From contig NW_026570240.1 of the NCBI RefSeq assembly GCF_019649055.1, positions 682,001-746,000 of the forward strand: 64,000 bases of DNA, given 5' to 3'. The notes below the pieces were generated by a model that saw only the letters and a list, made by a program, of their open reading frames with translations, was not told the DNA's origin and did no database searches. The stretch's first letter is position 1, and every line of letters begins with the position of its first letter. Shown piece after piece: positions 1-11,405 of the stretch. Made by a program: the position numbers and the translations under genes. This stretch comes from Paramacrobiotus metropolitanus. Lineage: Eukaryota; Tardigrada; Eutardigrada; Parachela; Macrobiotidae.

Positions 1-1274
1 ATTTTGCAGATAGGAAGAAGATACCAATAATTTTCCCTACCGTATGTACATACATAATATATTATATTATTTTACTGTGCCATACCTTGCCGGTAAGTAT
101 AAGAAATCAATAACCGACAAGCTGCTCCGGTACCGGTATGAGCGAGTGCATGCTGCATATAACAGTGCCATATATGTGCCATGCGCAGTGTGCCAACGTT
201 AACACAGTGCACTGGCGATCGATAACAGGGAGAGGAGCGGGGATCGAAGAGTCAATCAGTAAGCATCATTAGTACAGCATAGGCGTAATATCAGGTACTT
301 ACCTTAAAGAGGAGAAATGTTAGTTTTCACCTCTTTACCTGGTCGATAAATCACGCCATGTTTTTCTGCTCGCGGAGCACGTCTTCGTGCCACTCGAGTG
401 GATGCACGGCGCACGCGCATTGATGCTGAAGAGCTGGGTAGTGCGGGTCGGGCACGGCCGCGACAACGGGAGAGAAAAGGATGAGCTGCCACTCGAAGCC
501 GTGGGTCACGTTAGACGCTACTTGCTTGTTTTCCATGCGCGCGTGGGTATGTCTTCCTTCTCGGCCTTTTTCTCCGACATGTACATGTCCAAGTACTGCC
601 ATGCGCACAACTAATTAAGTGATCAAATGCAGGTGACCTTTCGCTACCACGCCTATGAGGCATTAACTGCGCAAAACAAACGATTCCAGTGATTCTGCAC
701 CCTGCACGCTTTAATGGACCACCATAGCATACCTATGTGCATGGTAGGTTCTGGGATGGTTTCCGATGTTTCGTGATGACACCAGGTGACAGGTCATCCG
801 AGCAGTTGCGCACAACCGACATGCATGTCCATGCATACGCATACGCATGTCCACATTTTTCCACATATGTGTGCAGCGGTTGCAGAGTCAAAGACAGACC
901 CATTTACTGATAAAATACAGCATTTTCATATTATCTCACAATTGATACTCATTCACTACTATGCCCTTCATACAACCACCGACGGATCGAGAAACATACC
1001 TACACTTACAACATCTTTTCACTTGCGAGCACTTCAGAATTTTATTTGATCATCCATATGTTTTTGTCGACAAACGACGAAGAATGTCGGACAGGTGCAA
1101 AATCTGTTAATACTATTATTCTATGTAGATGTGGTGCAACGTAGATTATAGAAGTTTTCACTTATAAACAGAAAGAAAAAATCAAAAAATATAATAAATA
1201 ACCCGAATTACGAACGCAAACAACAACAATCAATCTGAACTGTGCCATCAGAATGTTGTTTTCTCTAGCGCCGA
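1..1274. other. Left-edge stretch, no assignable gene
   Basis: This is the 3' flank of ACADM, with no recognisable protein. At about 300-610 there is an unusually GC- and CpG-rich block with open frames on both strands. On the minus strand it ends in a good splice-donor match (AAG|GTAAGT read right to left, near 300). It may therefore be the first, possibly untranslated, exon of a minus-strand gene that continues off the left edge, but no protein family could be recognised. A TTTATT at 1041-1046 (AATAAA on the minus strand) is a plausible ACADM poly(A) signal about 230 nt after the stop codon. Confidence 0.4.
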
Positions 1275-4200
1275 TCACGAAGAAGCTTGTTTGATTAATT
1301 CTCTTGCGATGATCAACCGCTGAATTTGGCTGGTGCCTTCATAAATCTACAAAAAAAGGAGAACTGACAGCTCAACAAGAAGGACGTGGACAGAATACTG
1401 AAGTCTTGCCTGGAAGATTTTTGCGTCACGCATTAATTTTTCTACAGGATATTCACTGTTGAAGCCATTGCCACCGAAAACCTATCCAGTCATGATGAAA
1501 ACGCGAGAGAATCAGACGAGGCCCATTATTTACCGGTAACCAAATGTCAAAAGCATTTGTGAGTTATTACCTGAACAGCATCCGCGGCTACTTCGTTAGC
1601 AATATCCGCTGCATAGCATTTGGCAATGCTTGCGTAGTATGTGTTATTCCTGCCCTGATCCACTTCCCACGCCGCCCGGTATGTTGCCAAGCGGGCATTC
1701 TGCACTTTAATGGCCATGTCAGCCAAAATGTTTCCCACGGATTGATGCTATATCAGTAACCGGCCTTTTTCGTTAATTAACCATCTACAGTTTCACGTTA
1801 AATGGCAAAATACCTCGAAAATAAATTTGCCAAATGTCTTCCGCTCCGTGCTGTACTTGACAGCCTCATCCATCGCCCGTTGTGCCAACCCGACAGCACT
1901 TGCGCCTACGGGGGGTCTGGTCTGATCTGGATGAAAACCGAAAACATATCCTTTAGTGTGATTAAAATTAAGCAATTTCGTATAAATCTAGATTTTAAAA
2001 TGTTAAATTGCACCCATAAGTTGCAAGATGCCATACTGCAGTTATGTCCTAGATTTCTTACTCAAGCAGTACCATGCTCGGGCAACGAAATGTCTAACTA
2101 CCACGAAAACCGTTAAACTGCAAATCACATTTACCAAAAGCGCCCATGGCAATCTTGAAACCAGCGCCTTCAACGGCGAGAACATTCTAGAAACAGCCAA
2201 CCAAACATACATACGTCCGAATACGAAGAAAATCAGAAGAAAGTCGGATCTGTACCTCTTTCGGCACTACAACGTCTTCGAAAGTGATACCACGGGTATC
2301 AGACGCACGTTGTCCTGCGATAACAGGAATGAACTATGGTTCACTTTAACATCATACATCAAAGGATGATTACCCATATTCCATTCCTAAAACAGAAAAC
2401 CGTGTGCATCAAAAGTTAGCAAGAAAGCCAAAAGTGCACCGATATTCATCCCAATACCAGTGAAGCTAACCTTGCGTCCAAGCGTTACACCTTTAGTGTC
2501 TGCTTCAACGATAAATCCCGTGAAAGCTTTATTTGTAGGTGTTTTCGGATCGTCGGCTGTCCGTGCCAGGACAAAGAACCAATTTGCCTTTCCAGCTAAA
2601 AATAGCCAAGTGCCATTTTATTCGGAATTAACTTCTTAATTTGTAACACATACAACCTAAAACGATAACTATATTTCTTTGTGGAGTAAATGATTCTGCA
2701 GCTAACCATTAGTAATCCACATTTTCTGTCCATTTAAAACATAAGAACCGTCTTTCTGCCGTACGGCCTTGGTCTTCACTCCAGCAACATCCGAGCCGGT
2801 TCCGGGTTCCGTCACAGCATACGCACACATAAGCGGCTTATCCCCGTTATCGGCTGTCATACGTCCAAGGTATTTTTGTTTCTGCTCGTGGGTTGCAGCA
2901 AGAAGAACGGGTGCTTGCTAGAAAATTATCAAAAATATAGAAGTCCATAACATTCTCCAAGTTTTACTCGCTTAACCGTAAAAGGCAAAAAGGCAACCTT
3001 CCCACTAGTTCTAATTTCGCTATGGTTATAACGCTTACAAGGCACAAGTATTCAAACAACAAACACCCGAACGCTGTTTAGCCGAAAGCATACCCCAAGG
3101 CCGTTCGCAGCAATGGCTGTTGCAATTCCTGTGCATCCCCAAGCTAATTCTTCCGTGATAACACAAGCGTCCAGACTTCCCATTCCTGGTCCTCTGTTAA
3201 TTTTCAAAATCAACGCTTCAACACACACGTCCAACGGACAATTTGCTACCAGTATGTTAGAAATACCCGTTGCTTACCCATACTCTTGCGGAATATGGGA
3301 ATTTAATAATCCCAGATCGAAAGCTTTCTTGATGATATCCCAAGGATACTACCACAAACAATAATGAAAATGAACTTCGTTTTACCGGCGCCAAGCCTAA
3401 CAATCTGACTTTTACAAATCTATATTTACAATTAAATATCTGTAACAATTTGCTAGTAGACAAAATGCCAAAATATGCAGCAAAAGAATTCAAAAATATA
3501 ATCACTATTCACCAAACAGCAGAGCACCGATTTTTTCGTTACAGGAAAGAAACCAAAATGTCAACCAAATGTTACATTCTTAACAAAACGATTTCCCATC
3601 CTTACTTAGCTGCGGTAGTTTATAGCATTTCGGAATCCAGATTTCAAAAACAGTTAAAAAATGTTACAAAGGAAAATCTTACATCTCGTATTAAATTTAT
3701 CTTACATATCACAACAACAATACCAGGTGTTCATGCAGTAATTACCATACTCTCGTATGTCATTTTGTACACCAACTTCCAATATGGCAAAAAAAATATA
3801 CACTTTCAAACGGTCATAACTATAACTTATAAGTACTTTAGTACAGCAAGCTGGTACGGACATATTACTGAAATAAGTGCATGTGCATCATATGCGAAGA
3901 AACAGCGACTTACTTCACCAGTTTTGTCGTAGTCCGCTGCTTTTGGAGCAATTTCTTCACGAGCAAACTTGCGGACCACTTCCTAAAAAGCAACAAAGAT
4001 GATTCGCAATTTTCCAGTAACAACCCTATGTAACAACCCCGATTAGTGGGACGGCGTGAAAGAGCACGGTGGCAAAATCACAGACGTAACCCTCACCTGG
4101 TAGGCTTTCTGTTCGTCCGATAAATCTAAAATTGACAAACCATTTTGAAGAAAAACACGAGCACACTCTAGATAAGAAGGAGCATACCAAAACTGATACC

Positions 4201-4468
4201 GGAAACCCCGTCTGACTTGGCATGCGTGCGGGTCTGCGGAACGGTCGCCAAAGAGCGGACAGCCTGGGAGCATGTACGAAGGACAATGGGAAGACCCTGG
4301 GAGAGCACAAGCAACACTCGGGAATTACCACAACAGCGGATATAGATAAATGTTGCAGCCGTACAGTTTATGGTGCATACAATATACCCTCATTTCTAAT
4401 AGAGTTTTACACAGTTTAACGCATCGCATGCATGGTGAAATAACTCAACTTACTTTGCGCGCAAGCAT
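1275..4468 (-). CDS. ACADM: Medium-chain acyl-CoA dehydrogenase, mitochondrial
   Basis: FAD-dependent enzyme of the mitochondrial matrix that catalyses the first, alpha-beta dehydrogenation step of medium-chain fatty acyl-CoA beta-oxidation and passes electrons to ETF. I can follow 15 exons: 4468-4454, 4296-4200, 4125-4097, 3982-3914, 3348-3278, 3193-3094, 2917-2707, 2595-2471, 2386-2374, 2314-2256, 2186-2135, 1926-1814, 1747-1571, 1481-1410, 1346-1275. All phases join, giving 424 aa (human 421). The N-terminus ([13 protein letters not shown], then AVRSLATV) is basic and hydroxylated like a mitochondrial presequence. Family signatures are in order: [78 protein letters not shown] and [10 protein letters not shown]. 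The last contains the Glu that is the catalytic base in MCAD. The start is the first ATG of an exon that fits a presequence. Oddities are a 13-nt microexon and a GC-AG intron. Confidence 0.97.
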
Positions 4469-6307
4469 TTTCACGAGTTCAAGTTGAACTGTTCAACGTT
4501 GAAATGTTCTGTCCTAACGAAGGAAAAAGCTCAAAGGAACGGCACAAGTTTGCTTTCCAACTTGGTTTTCCGTGAGTCAGCTGCAGTCACACAGCTTCGG
4601 AGCTCCAATCTGCGGAGCGTTAGTTACAAAGAATTGGCATGATTCAGTAGCAAAATGGAGATTGAGAAAAATCATAAAAAAATTGTACAATATTACAACT
4701 TTTAAGTGATAACCTAACTGCAGTGACTGCAGATTTACCTGTTATGAGTGGGACTACAGTACTGACAAAAAGTACTGTATAATAAGCGAAGTATAAAAGC
4801 TTTACAACCAGTGAATTAAGAGAATTTAGTTAAGGGAATTAATTAAGGCCACCCATCTGGCTATTGCGCAGCGTACTGTGTACTACGTCATGACTTGTGC
4901 GAAACGGAGTATTACTTTCCACAGCGGCACAGCCTGCCAAATCCTGCCAAATATGCATATTAATGTACAAATTGATGATCTTTAGTAATTAATATGAATC
5001 ATCAAATCACGATGACCTGAACAATATTTAACGTCTTGAAGTTGGCTCCATATCTCCCGATACTATAATTGTACTTTGTTCTAAAACTTCAGCAAAAAAT
5101 TCACTATAATCATACTGTTGTTTGGAAATCCAGTTATTCCAGCACACAAAAATAAATGGATTCACCACTATTTACAGCAGCAGCTGCGCTGTGATAAGAA
5201 ATGCTGCAGCCGCACACGTGTGGCGGTGAATGCTTACTGTTATGTTACTGTAGTCCAGTGGCTCGCGTAGTGTGGCTTAAGTGCTTTCATCATCGGGTTC
5301 TTATAACGCAATAACTTAAAAACGGGGTGACCCGATTTTAAAATTTCCAAATACCCCGAAAAGAGCAAACTTTCCTGAACCAGCCAAAACAAAATTCCAG
5401 AGTTTACCTATGATAAATAACTGTTCACGATATAATTTAGAATTTTTTTACAAACTGAACGGGTTGGACTGATCTTGAGCAGTCCGGATTTTTTAAAATG
5501 TTTTCAATGTTTTTTTTTAAATTCACCTTAGACCGGCGGTATAAAACAGTCATGAGTCTTCTATAAAAGAAAAGATTTGTAGTTGCACTAACTTCACAAT
5601 CACACCGCCTCAACCGCGGCCGACTAATCACACATGTACAGATCATTTCGTCCAATTTAGCCGATGCTGAAATTTTGTATTGTTTACAGATCTACCGTAT
5701 TAAATAAGAATATTAGAGCTCTTATTGAAGTCTTGTCAATGTGGAACAAATACTTACTGTGTAGACTATTGAGTACAATTGTACTCGTACGTAAGCACCA
5801 TATATGCCAGGTATAGCGATATAGAAGTAGGCTATTAATTTTAATATTGTACACTGTACAGACTGTGGTCGTACACCACTGCATTGTATCCTTGAGGCAG
5901 CACTGACAGTTGCGAAAAATGCCTACTACTGTGAGAATTGTACACAAGTCATAATATATAGATATTTCAGTCTCTCTAATCTTTATGTTGCGGACCTGTG
6001 TTTCTGACGGTACAGTGCATTAGGACATAGTTTTACGATTAGACGATTATGGCAATATTTTACGATTTTACAGGAAAAAGGTTCATGAAGTCCAACCATA
6101 AGCAGTTTCTCTGTGATATACCCTCCTGTAACCTTTACCATATATAGATATACTTAATACTCGTTAGTATGCAGTTGACACACTTTTAACTGCATCGGAT
6201 AGATTTAATACAGTGCTATGCGGGACTGAGATAGAGACTGAGTACGTATTTTGCATAAGAATTTCGTTAGCTGGACAAGACGCCTGCTTGGCAGCAACAA
6301 TAAAAAT
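4469..6307. promoter_or_regulatory. Intergenic region between divergent ACADM and FGGY
   Basis: Shared upstream region of two divergently transcribed metabolic genes. It has no ORF that resembles a protein and no clear TATA box that I would defend. It contains AT-rich tracts and one TACTCGTA octamer at 5782-5789. The promoters of both genes must lie here, but their exact position cannot be read. Confidence 0.5.
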
Positions 6308-9300
6308 ATGTCGAAGGAATATTTCATCGGTGTTGATGTGGGATCGGCAAGCGTCCGAGCCGGATTATATTCACTGCAGGAAACACGATTTATAAAAACA
6401 GCTACCGAGCCTATCTCTATACATCGGCAAACTTTTGTCTGCCATCAAAATCGAACCTGCGAAACAATTTCCCAAAGTTCTGGACAGATCTGGAATGCTG
6501 TATGCCGATGTGTGCGCTCTGTGACATCGAAAGTGGACGCGCATTTAGTTAAGGGAATCGGATTTGACGCCACATGCAGTCTCGTGGTTGTTGACTCCAA
6601 TGCAGGAAAACCAATCTCTGTCATCCCTACCGATGTTTCAGCCACTGGTTTCGCTGGAAATCTGGAACCGAATTCAGAACGGAACGTACGGCAGCGCATA
6701 AACAAATTCATAATTAAAAATTTATTATTACTTCAGCATCAGATAGTTGCACGTACTCGTACGTTTTGTAATATTAACTATTTTACGAAGTAAAGAACGC
6801 ATTAGTTACCTGTGGCTGTTATTAAAATAGATACGAGTTGCAGGTCTTTAACTGCATTAGTAACTATAGAAAATATTTGTACGTTGTCTAAATTCTGAAT
6901 TAGTCTAATTCAATCAGATACTGTATTTGTTCCTAGCCGCAAAGTTCTTACAGTTGTATTTATTCTGTTTTACAGTTATCTCAAACCAGGGAACACGCTT
7001 TTGACATTATAATGTGGCAGGATCACCGAGCAAAGTAGGCCCGAATCACTTGCTGGTTCTTTTCTCGTGTATATGCCAATATGTACTGTACTTGAATTAT
7101 TCATTTTCTACGCGGTTTTTTGACGGGATCAGCAGTAATTAAATTTTCGCATGATACATGCGGTAGTATAGGTAAATGCAAACTAATCATAAATACGGTG
7201 CTTTACATATTGCAAGCAATAATAATAATGCTTTAAGCCACGAAAATCACGCTCTTTTTCATATAGTGTTCAATTACTTTATGAAAACGACATAACCTTC
7301 TGTAAATATTTTTTATCTAAATTACTGACAGATTATGAGCCATTAACGTACACTGTTTTGCCGAAGAGTAAAGCAAATAACTACTTGGGTAATCTGTAAT
7401 CTACTTGGGTGTACAAGCTGCTACTACGGTATACAGCAGAAATTAAGTAAACATACCGGCTATCCATATATCTCCATAAGAACTGTGCGTATAATTAATA
7501 ATACTCGTAATATACAGATAGCTATATACGAGTACATACCTATGGTCCTATGCAGATCGGAAACGGATTTCATCAATGAAGCGTTGCAGGACCACATAGC
7601 TCTTAAATTTGTCGGTGGGAAAGTCTCTGTGGAAATGGAACTGCCAAAAATTTTGTGGATCAAGAAATACCTACCAAATGTTTACCAGAGCGCCGAAAAA
7701 TTCATGGACCTGTGTGATTTCTTGACATGGAAAGCCACGAACAGTGACTACCGCAGTGTTTGTTCCGTGGTCTGTAAATGGCTGTATCAAATTAACCCGG
7801 AGCAACCCACTCAGCAACAGTGGGATCCATCGATATTTACGCAGATTGGCCTTGAAGATCTGTGTCAGAATAATTTTGAAAAAATTGGGATAAATGTAAG
7901 GAATCCGGGGGAAAGGGTCGGCAATGGCCTCAGCAAGCGTGCGGCCAATGAAATGAACTTGCCTGAAAACACACCGGTGGCAGTGGGTATAATCGATGCG
8001 CACGCTGGCGCTTTGGCATTGTCCTTTTGCTCATCTCCGACTTATACTGGCTCTGAAAACCACACTCCGTTGTCGAGACTTTCTTTGATTTGTGGAACTT
8101 CAACCTGTTTCATGATCAGCAGTGATCGGCCATTGTTTGTACCCGGTGTCTGGGGACCGTACTATTCGGCGATTATTCCGCAAAGTTGGTCTACAGAAGG
8201 AGGGCAGGTATAAAACTCTGCATGCATTTGCGTTCCGGCACCGCAAAAGTTTATAACTGGCTTTCTTCTTTGTACAGATATACTCGTATAGATATATATA
8301 TTACTCGTATAATGCACTCCCGCTCCCACATTTTTACTTTTTTCACTGCTGACTTGTAAGCTATACTGCTACAAATTGAAGGTTGTTCTACAGTCAGTAA
8401 TTCAAATCGATAAGTGTTACTAGTAATAATTATTATGTTAATTTTATGGATATACATACGAGTATATAATGCGTACGTAGCAGCAGTAGCTGAAAGAAAA
8501 TCTTTGTTTTATAACAATCAGTTTTCCAGATCGCATTATGTATAATTGTATGTGCTACCCTAGTTAATTTTCACAAGCATCGGCGAAAACCACTAACGAA
8601 TCTTTATTAAGGAATAGCTATCGCGTCTATGAGCCAAAAATGCCGGTAACTCTAAATGGCTGTTGAGCGCTAATCCAGTTTTCTTTTAGAGTTCGGCTGG
8701 GCAGTTTCTAGACCACATCATACAAACCCATCCGTACTATCTGGTGAATTTGGAGAAAATGGGAATGAATGATTGCTATTCTTTGTTGAATCAGCGTGTT
8801 AAAGAAATTGCTAAGAAGGACCATATGGAAGACTTTGGACATTTGTCCGACCAGCTGCACATTTTCCCGGACTTTCACGGCAATCGATCTCCCTTGTCAG
8901 CTCCTTCTATCAGGGGATTGATCACCGGCCTGACACTAGACGGGAGCTCCGAGCATTCGTTAATTAGGTTATACATTGCTGCACTCCAGAGTCTGGCGTA
9001 CGAAAGCAAATGGATCATCGAGGTCATGGGGGAGCATGGCGTGCGCGTTACCAGCATAGCGGTATGTGGTGGTCTATCCCTCAATCCTTTATTTGTCAGA
9101 ACCCTCACTGATATTGTCGGCAAACCGGTCATGCTGCCCGAAATTCAAGAGAGCGTCACACTGGGTGCGGCTATCTTAGCGGCGACGGCTTCCGGAACTT
9201 TTAAATCGGTCCAGACCGCAGCCGCCGCTATGGCAGGAAAGGGATCTCTGGTTGAGCCGAACCCGCTTGTTAAAGCTTATCACGAGAAACGATATAAGAT

Positions 9301-9370
9301 ATTTCGTAAATTAGCCAAATTGCAATTTCAACTGATGAATGAGGGTTTACCCGACTCGGCTGACTTCTGA
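6308..9370 (+). CDS. FGGY: FGGY carbohydrate kinase domain-containing protein
   Basis: Cytosolic ATP-dependent sugar kinase of the ribulokinase branch of the FGGY family; the human relative phosphorylates D-ribulose. Four exons, 6308-6685, 6976-7034, 7556-8207 and 8690-9370, join in phase to give 589 aa (human about 551). The N-terminal ATP-phosphate motif is GVDVGSASVRAGLY (residues ~7-20). The family core GIGFDATCSLVVVDS and the block IIMWQDHRA follow. GGKVSVEMELPKILWIKKYL, then DLCDFLTWKAT, VCSVVCKW and GIIDAHAGAL are in exon 3. VPGVWGPYYSAIIP and the C-terminal VCGGLSLNPLFVRTLTDI with ESVTLGAAILAA follow. The ATG at 6308 is chosen because the motif starts soon after it; an in-frame ATG at 6251 would add 19 residues. 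Substrate specificity is inferred from the family only. Confidence 0.96.
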
Positions 9371-9435
9371 GTACCAATCTACAGCCCACAACTGCCACTC
9401 AAATTCTGAATGTTGCAAATTTCAGTACAGTAACC

Positions 9436-9441
9436 AATAAA
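9436..9441 (+). terminator. Poly(A) signal AATAAA of FGGY
   Basis: AATAAA lies 66 nt after the FGGY stop codon on the same strand, which is a normal distance for a short 3' UTR. Seen directly; use in vivo is inferred. Confidence 0.6.
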
Positions 9442-9591
9442 CTGATAAAAAGTAAATTAATGTTCTTCTGTACATAAAGCTTTCACCGGTGGACAGTTGA
9501 CTCATGACTGTAGTCTGTAGTTACTAGGTAGTCAGTATTAATCGCAAAAATATATCACAAAGTACATGATTTGGTGATATTTAAAATTTTT

Positions 9592-9646
9592 AATATTGCC
9601 CAGTGACTTAATATGCTCGTACTAATATTACCCAGTGACTTAATAT
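9592..9646. repeat. Direct duplication of 23 bp, period 32
   Basis: The 23-bp string at 9592-9614 recurs at 9624-9646 with a single mismatch (core CCCAGTGACTTAATAT, identical in both copies). The spacer between them holds GCTCGTACT. This looks like a local tandem duplication in the convergent 3' flank. Confidence 0.8.
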
Positions 9647-10302
9647 TTAACCCACCAGTGGAACGTTAAATCTAACACTTAATAATTGTACTTTGTGCAA
9701 GTACAAAATTAATAAAGGAATGGTTATTCTAGTAATCCTGCTGTTGCGATATGTACGATCAGCATTAGATCAGACCGTCCTGGGCACTCCTGTCGTTCTC
9801 AGAGGTACCTTACTTGCTATAAAGTTAAATAATAACGATGCAACGATGGCAAATAGATGCGTGGACGGTGGACCAGCACTGGTCCAGCAGCGTGGTGCGT
9901 AGATCACTGTACTCAGTGCTCTGGCGGAAGTTAAGGGAATGTTTATTTACTGTCTCACAAATGTCAGTGGACTGAATCAGTTGTCCAGGCCCTTTTCAAG
10001 ACCTCTAACGAGTCTAATCACCCAAATGACACAGACGCATATTTGAAAAGGTTTAAACATAAAAAATGCACTGAAGACAGACACAGCATACGAAATACTT
10101 ACGACAGTTCCATTGGTTACGTCAGATCAACCGCTACAAACCGCAAGGCCTCAGTGGGCGAAAGACGAAGAACAAAACAATATCAAAGGACGTTCAACAT
10201 TTGCAAACATGCAAAGTTAGCAACAATCCCGATGGCAACATTGCCGCTGCTCCCGTTTGGAACTGCTGAGCTGGAGGCGGTACATCACAGAACCAATTGG
10301 CG

Positions 10303-11405
10303 TCAATTTGGAATTCCCATACCCAAATCGGTTTGTGTACCAATGTGCCTAATTTCGACGCGCTCTTGCTCCGTAAGCTGCAGAAACAGAAGCAGATAAC
10401 AGCCTACGCAAATATAATTAAATTCCTACAATTATTTACACAACACGAATGTCATAAAATCGTGAGTACTGACGATGCTGTCGATTACGCAGTGTGCTGT
10501 AGAGTAGACATTATTGTCATAAATCACCTCTTCCACTAAGTCCTCCAGAAGCTTGGCTTTTTCTGCTAAGTCTTGGAAGGCTTCATTCTCCCGCTTATAC
10601 GATTCCAGGATATTGTACAGCTAACACCACAATGAAAAATAAAAAGATATCAAATGCGACTTAGTACAACACTTCAACCTAATATTTCATACGAGATTAT
10701 TGGCTTAATATTTCAACTCTTTGCATTCATGGATGCACACCATCTCGATTCTCCACGCACCTGCTTATTCTCTTTCAGAGCTTCTTCCAAAGCCATTCGA
10801 CGTGTTTCCGCCAGATCCTTCCACTCTTGTGCCGCCTTCTCTGCTACTGTTCAACAACAAAAATTACGTGCATAAGCTAACCGCCTTAGTTGCAGAAAAT
10901 GATATAAGACTAACTCTGCAACGCTGAGACATTTTCCTTGTCGGGAGATGGAGCCACCTTGGTGGATTTGGGAGGGTGCTGCCGCGCCGACTTATCGCGA
11001 TTCTTGAGCCCAGAATGGCTCATCTCCTGTGAGATTTTCCCTTTCAGTTGGTGGTTGGGCGATGGATTGTCTTCAAATATGGTGAAGGGAATCCTCGCGG
11101 TCGTAGCATCGGAAATGCGAGATCGACTTTGGCCTGTCGGAGGCAATTTCTTAACGGTGCTTTTCTCCTTGGACGAACCCAGGCGTTTTTCCGTGCTAAC
11201 TACGGAGTTCCCCTGCTAACAGTTTCATTTAACAGCCGATCGGATAACCCGTGTTCTTAACACTATATTTTCCATTTCTGTTTACCTTACTGCTCTTTCG
11301 CAGTGGTCCGTTGTCATTCATCGGTTTACAGAGCTCTGGAGTTTTGTTAATTTGGTTAATCATTGTTTGATGTACTGGAATGGACTGAAGAGGCCGACGA
11401 ACCAT
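10303..11405 (-). CDS. GMNN: Geminin, DNA replication licensing inhibitor
   Basis: Nuclear coiled-coil protein that binds Cdt1 and blocks MCM loading until APC/C destroys it. Exons 11405-11286, 11215-10915, 10846-10761, 10620-10528 and 10377-10303 join in phase and give 224 aa (human 209). The N-terminus MVRRPLQSIP carries an RxxL destruction box in the position of the RRTL box of vertebrate geminin. A basic, Ser/Pro-rich region follows. The Cdt1-binding and coiled-coil region then reads AEKAAQEWKDLAETRRMALE, then ALKENKQ and LYNILESYKRENEAFQDLAE, which lines up with the geminin AEKRR..ALYEALKEN..LHKEIEQKDNEI block. The tail is short (GTQTDLGMGIPN) and lacks the long acidic end of vertebrate geminin. 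The start ATG directly follows an AG acceptor, so the upstream exon is probably 5' UTR. GEMC1/Multicilin relatives share the coil, but size and destruction box favour geminin. Confidence 0.9.

Larger units (their letters stand above)
9371..10302. other. Convergent intergenic region FGGY / geminin
   Basis: 3' flanks of two converging genes. It contains the FGGY poly(A) signal and a small direct duplication at 9592-9646. TTTATT at 9942-9947 (AATAAA on the minus strand) may serve geminin. Short open frames here have no recognisable content. Confidence 0.5.

Noticed and set aside
3450-3932. 160-codon plus-strand frame inside the ACADM gene
   Set aside because: It lies in the intron between exons 3914 and 3348 and overlaps antisense to an exon; its composition is AT-driven with no domain. 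Chance.
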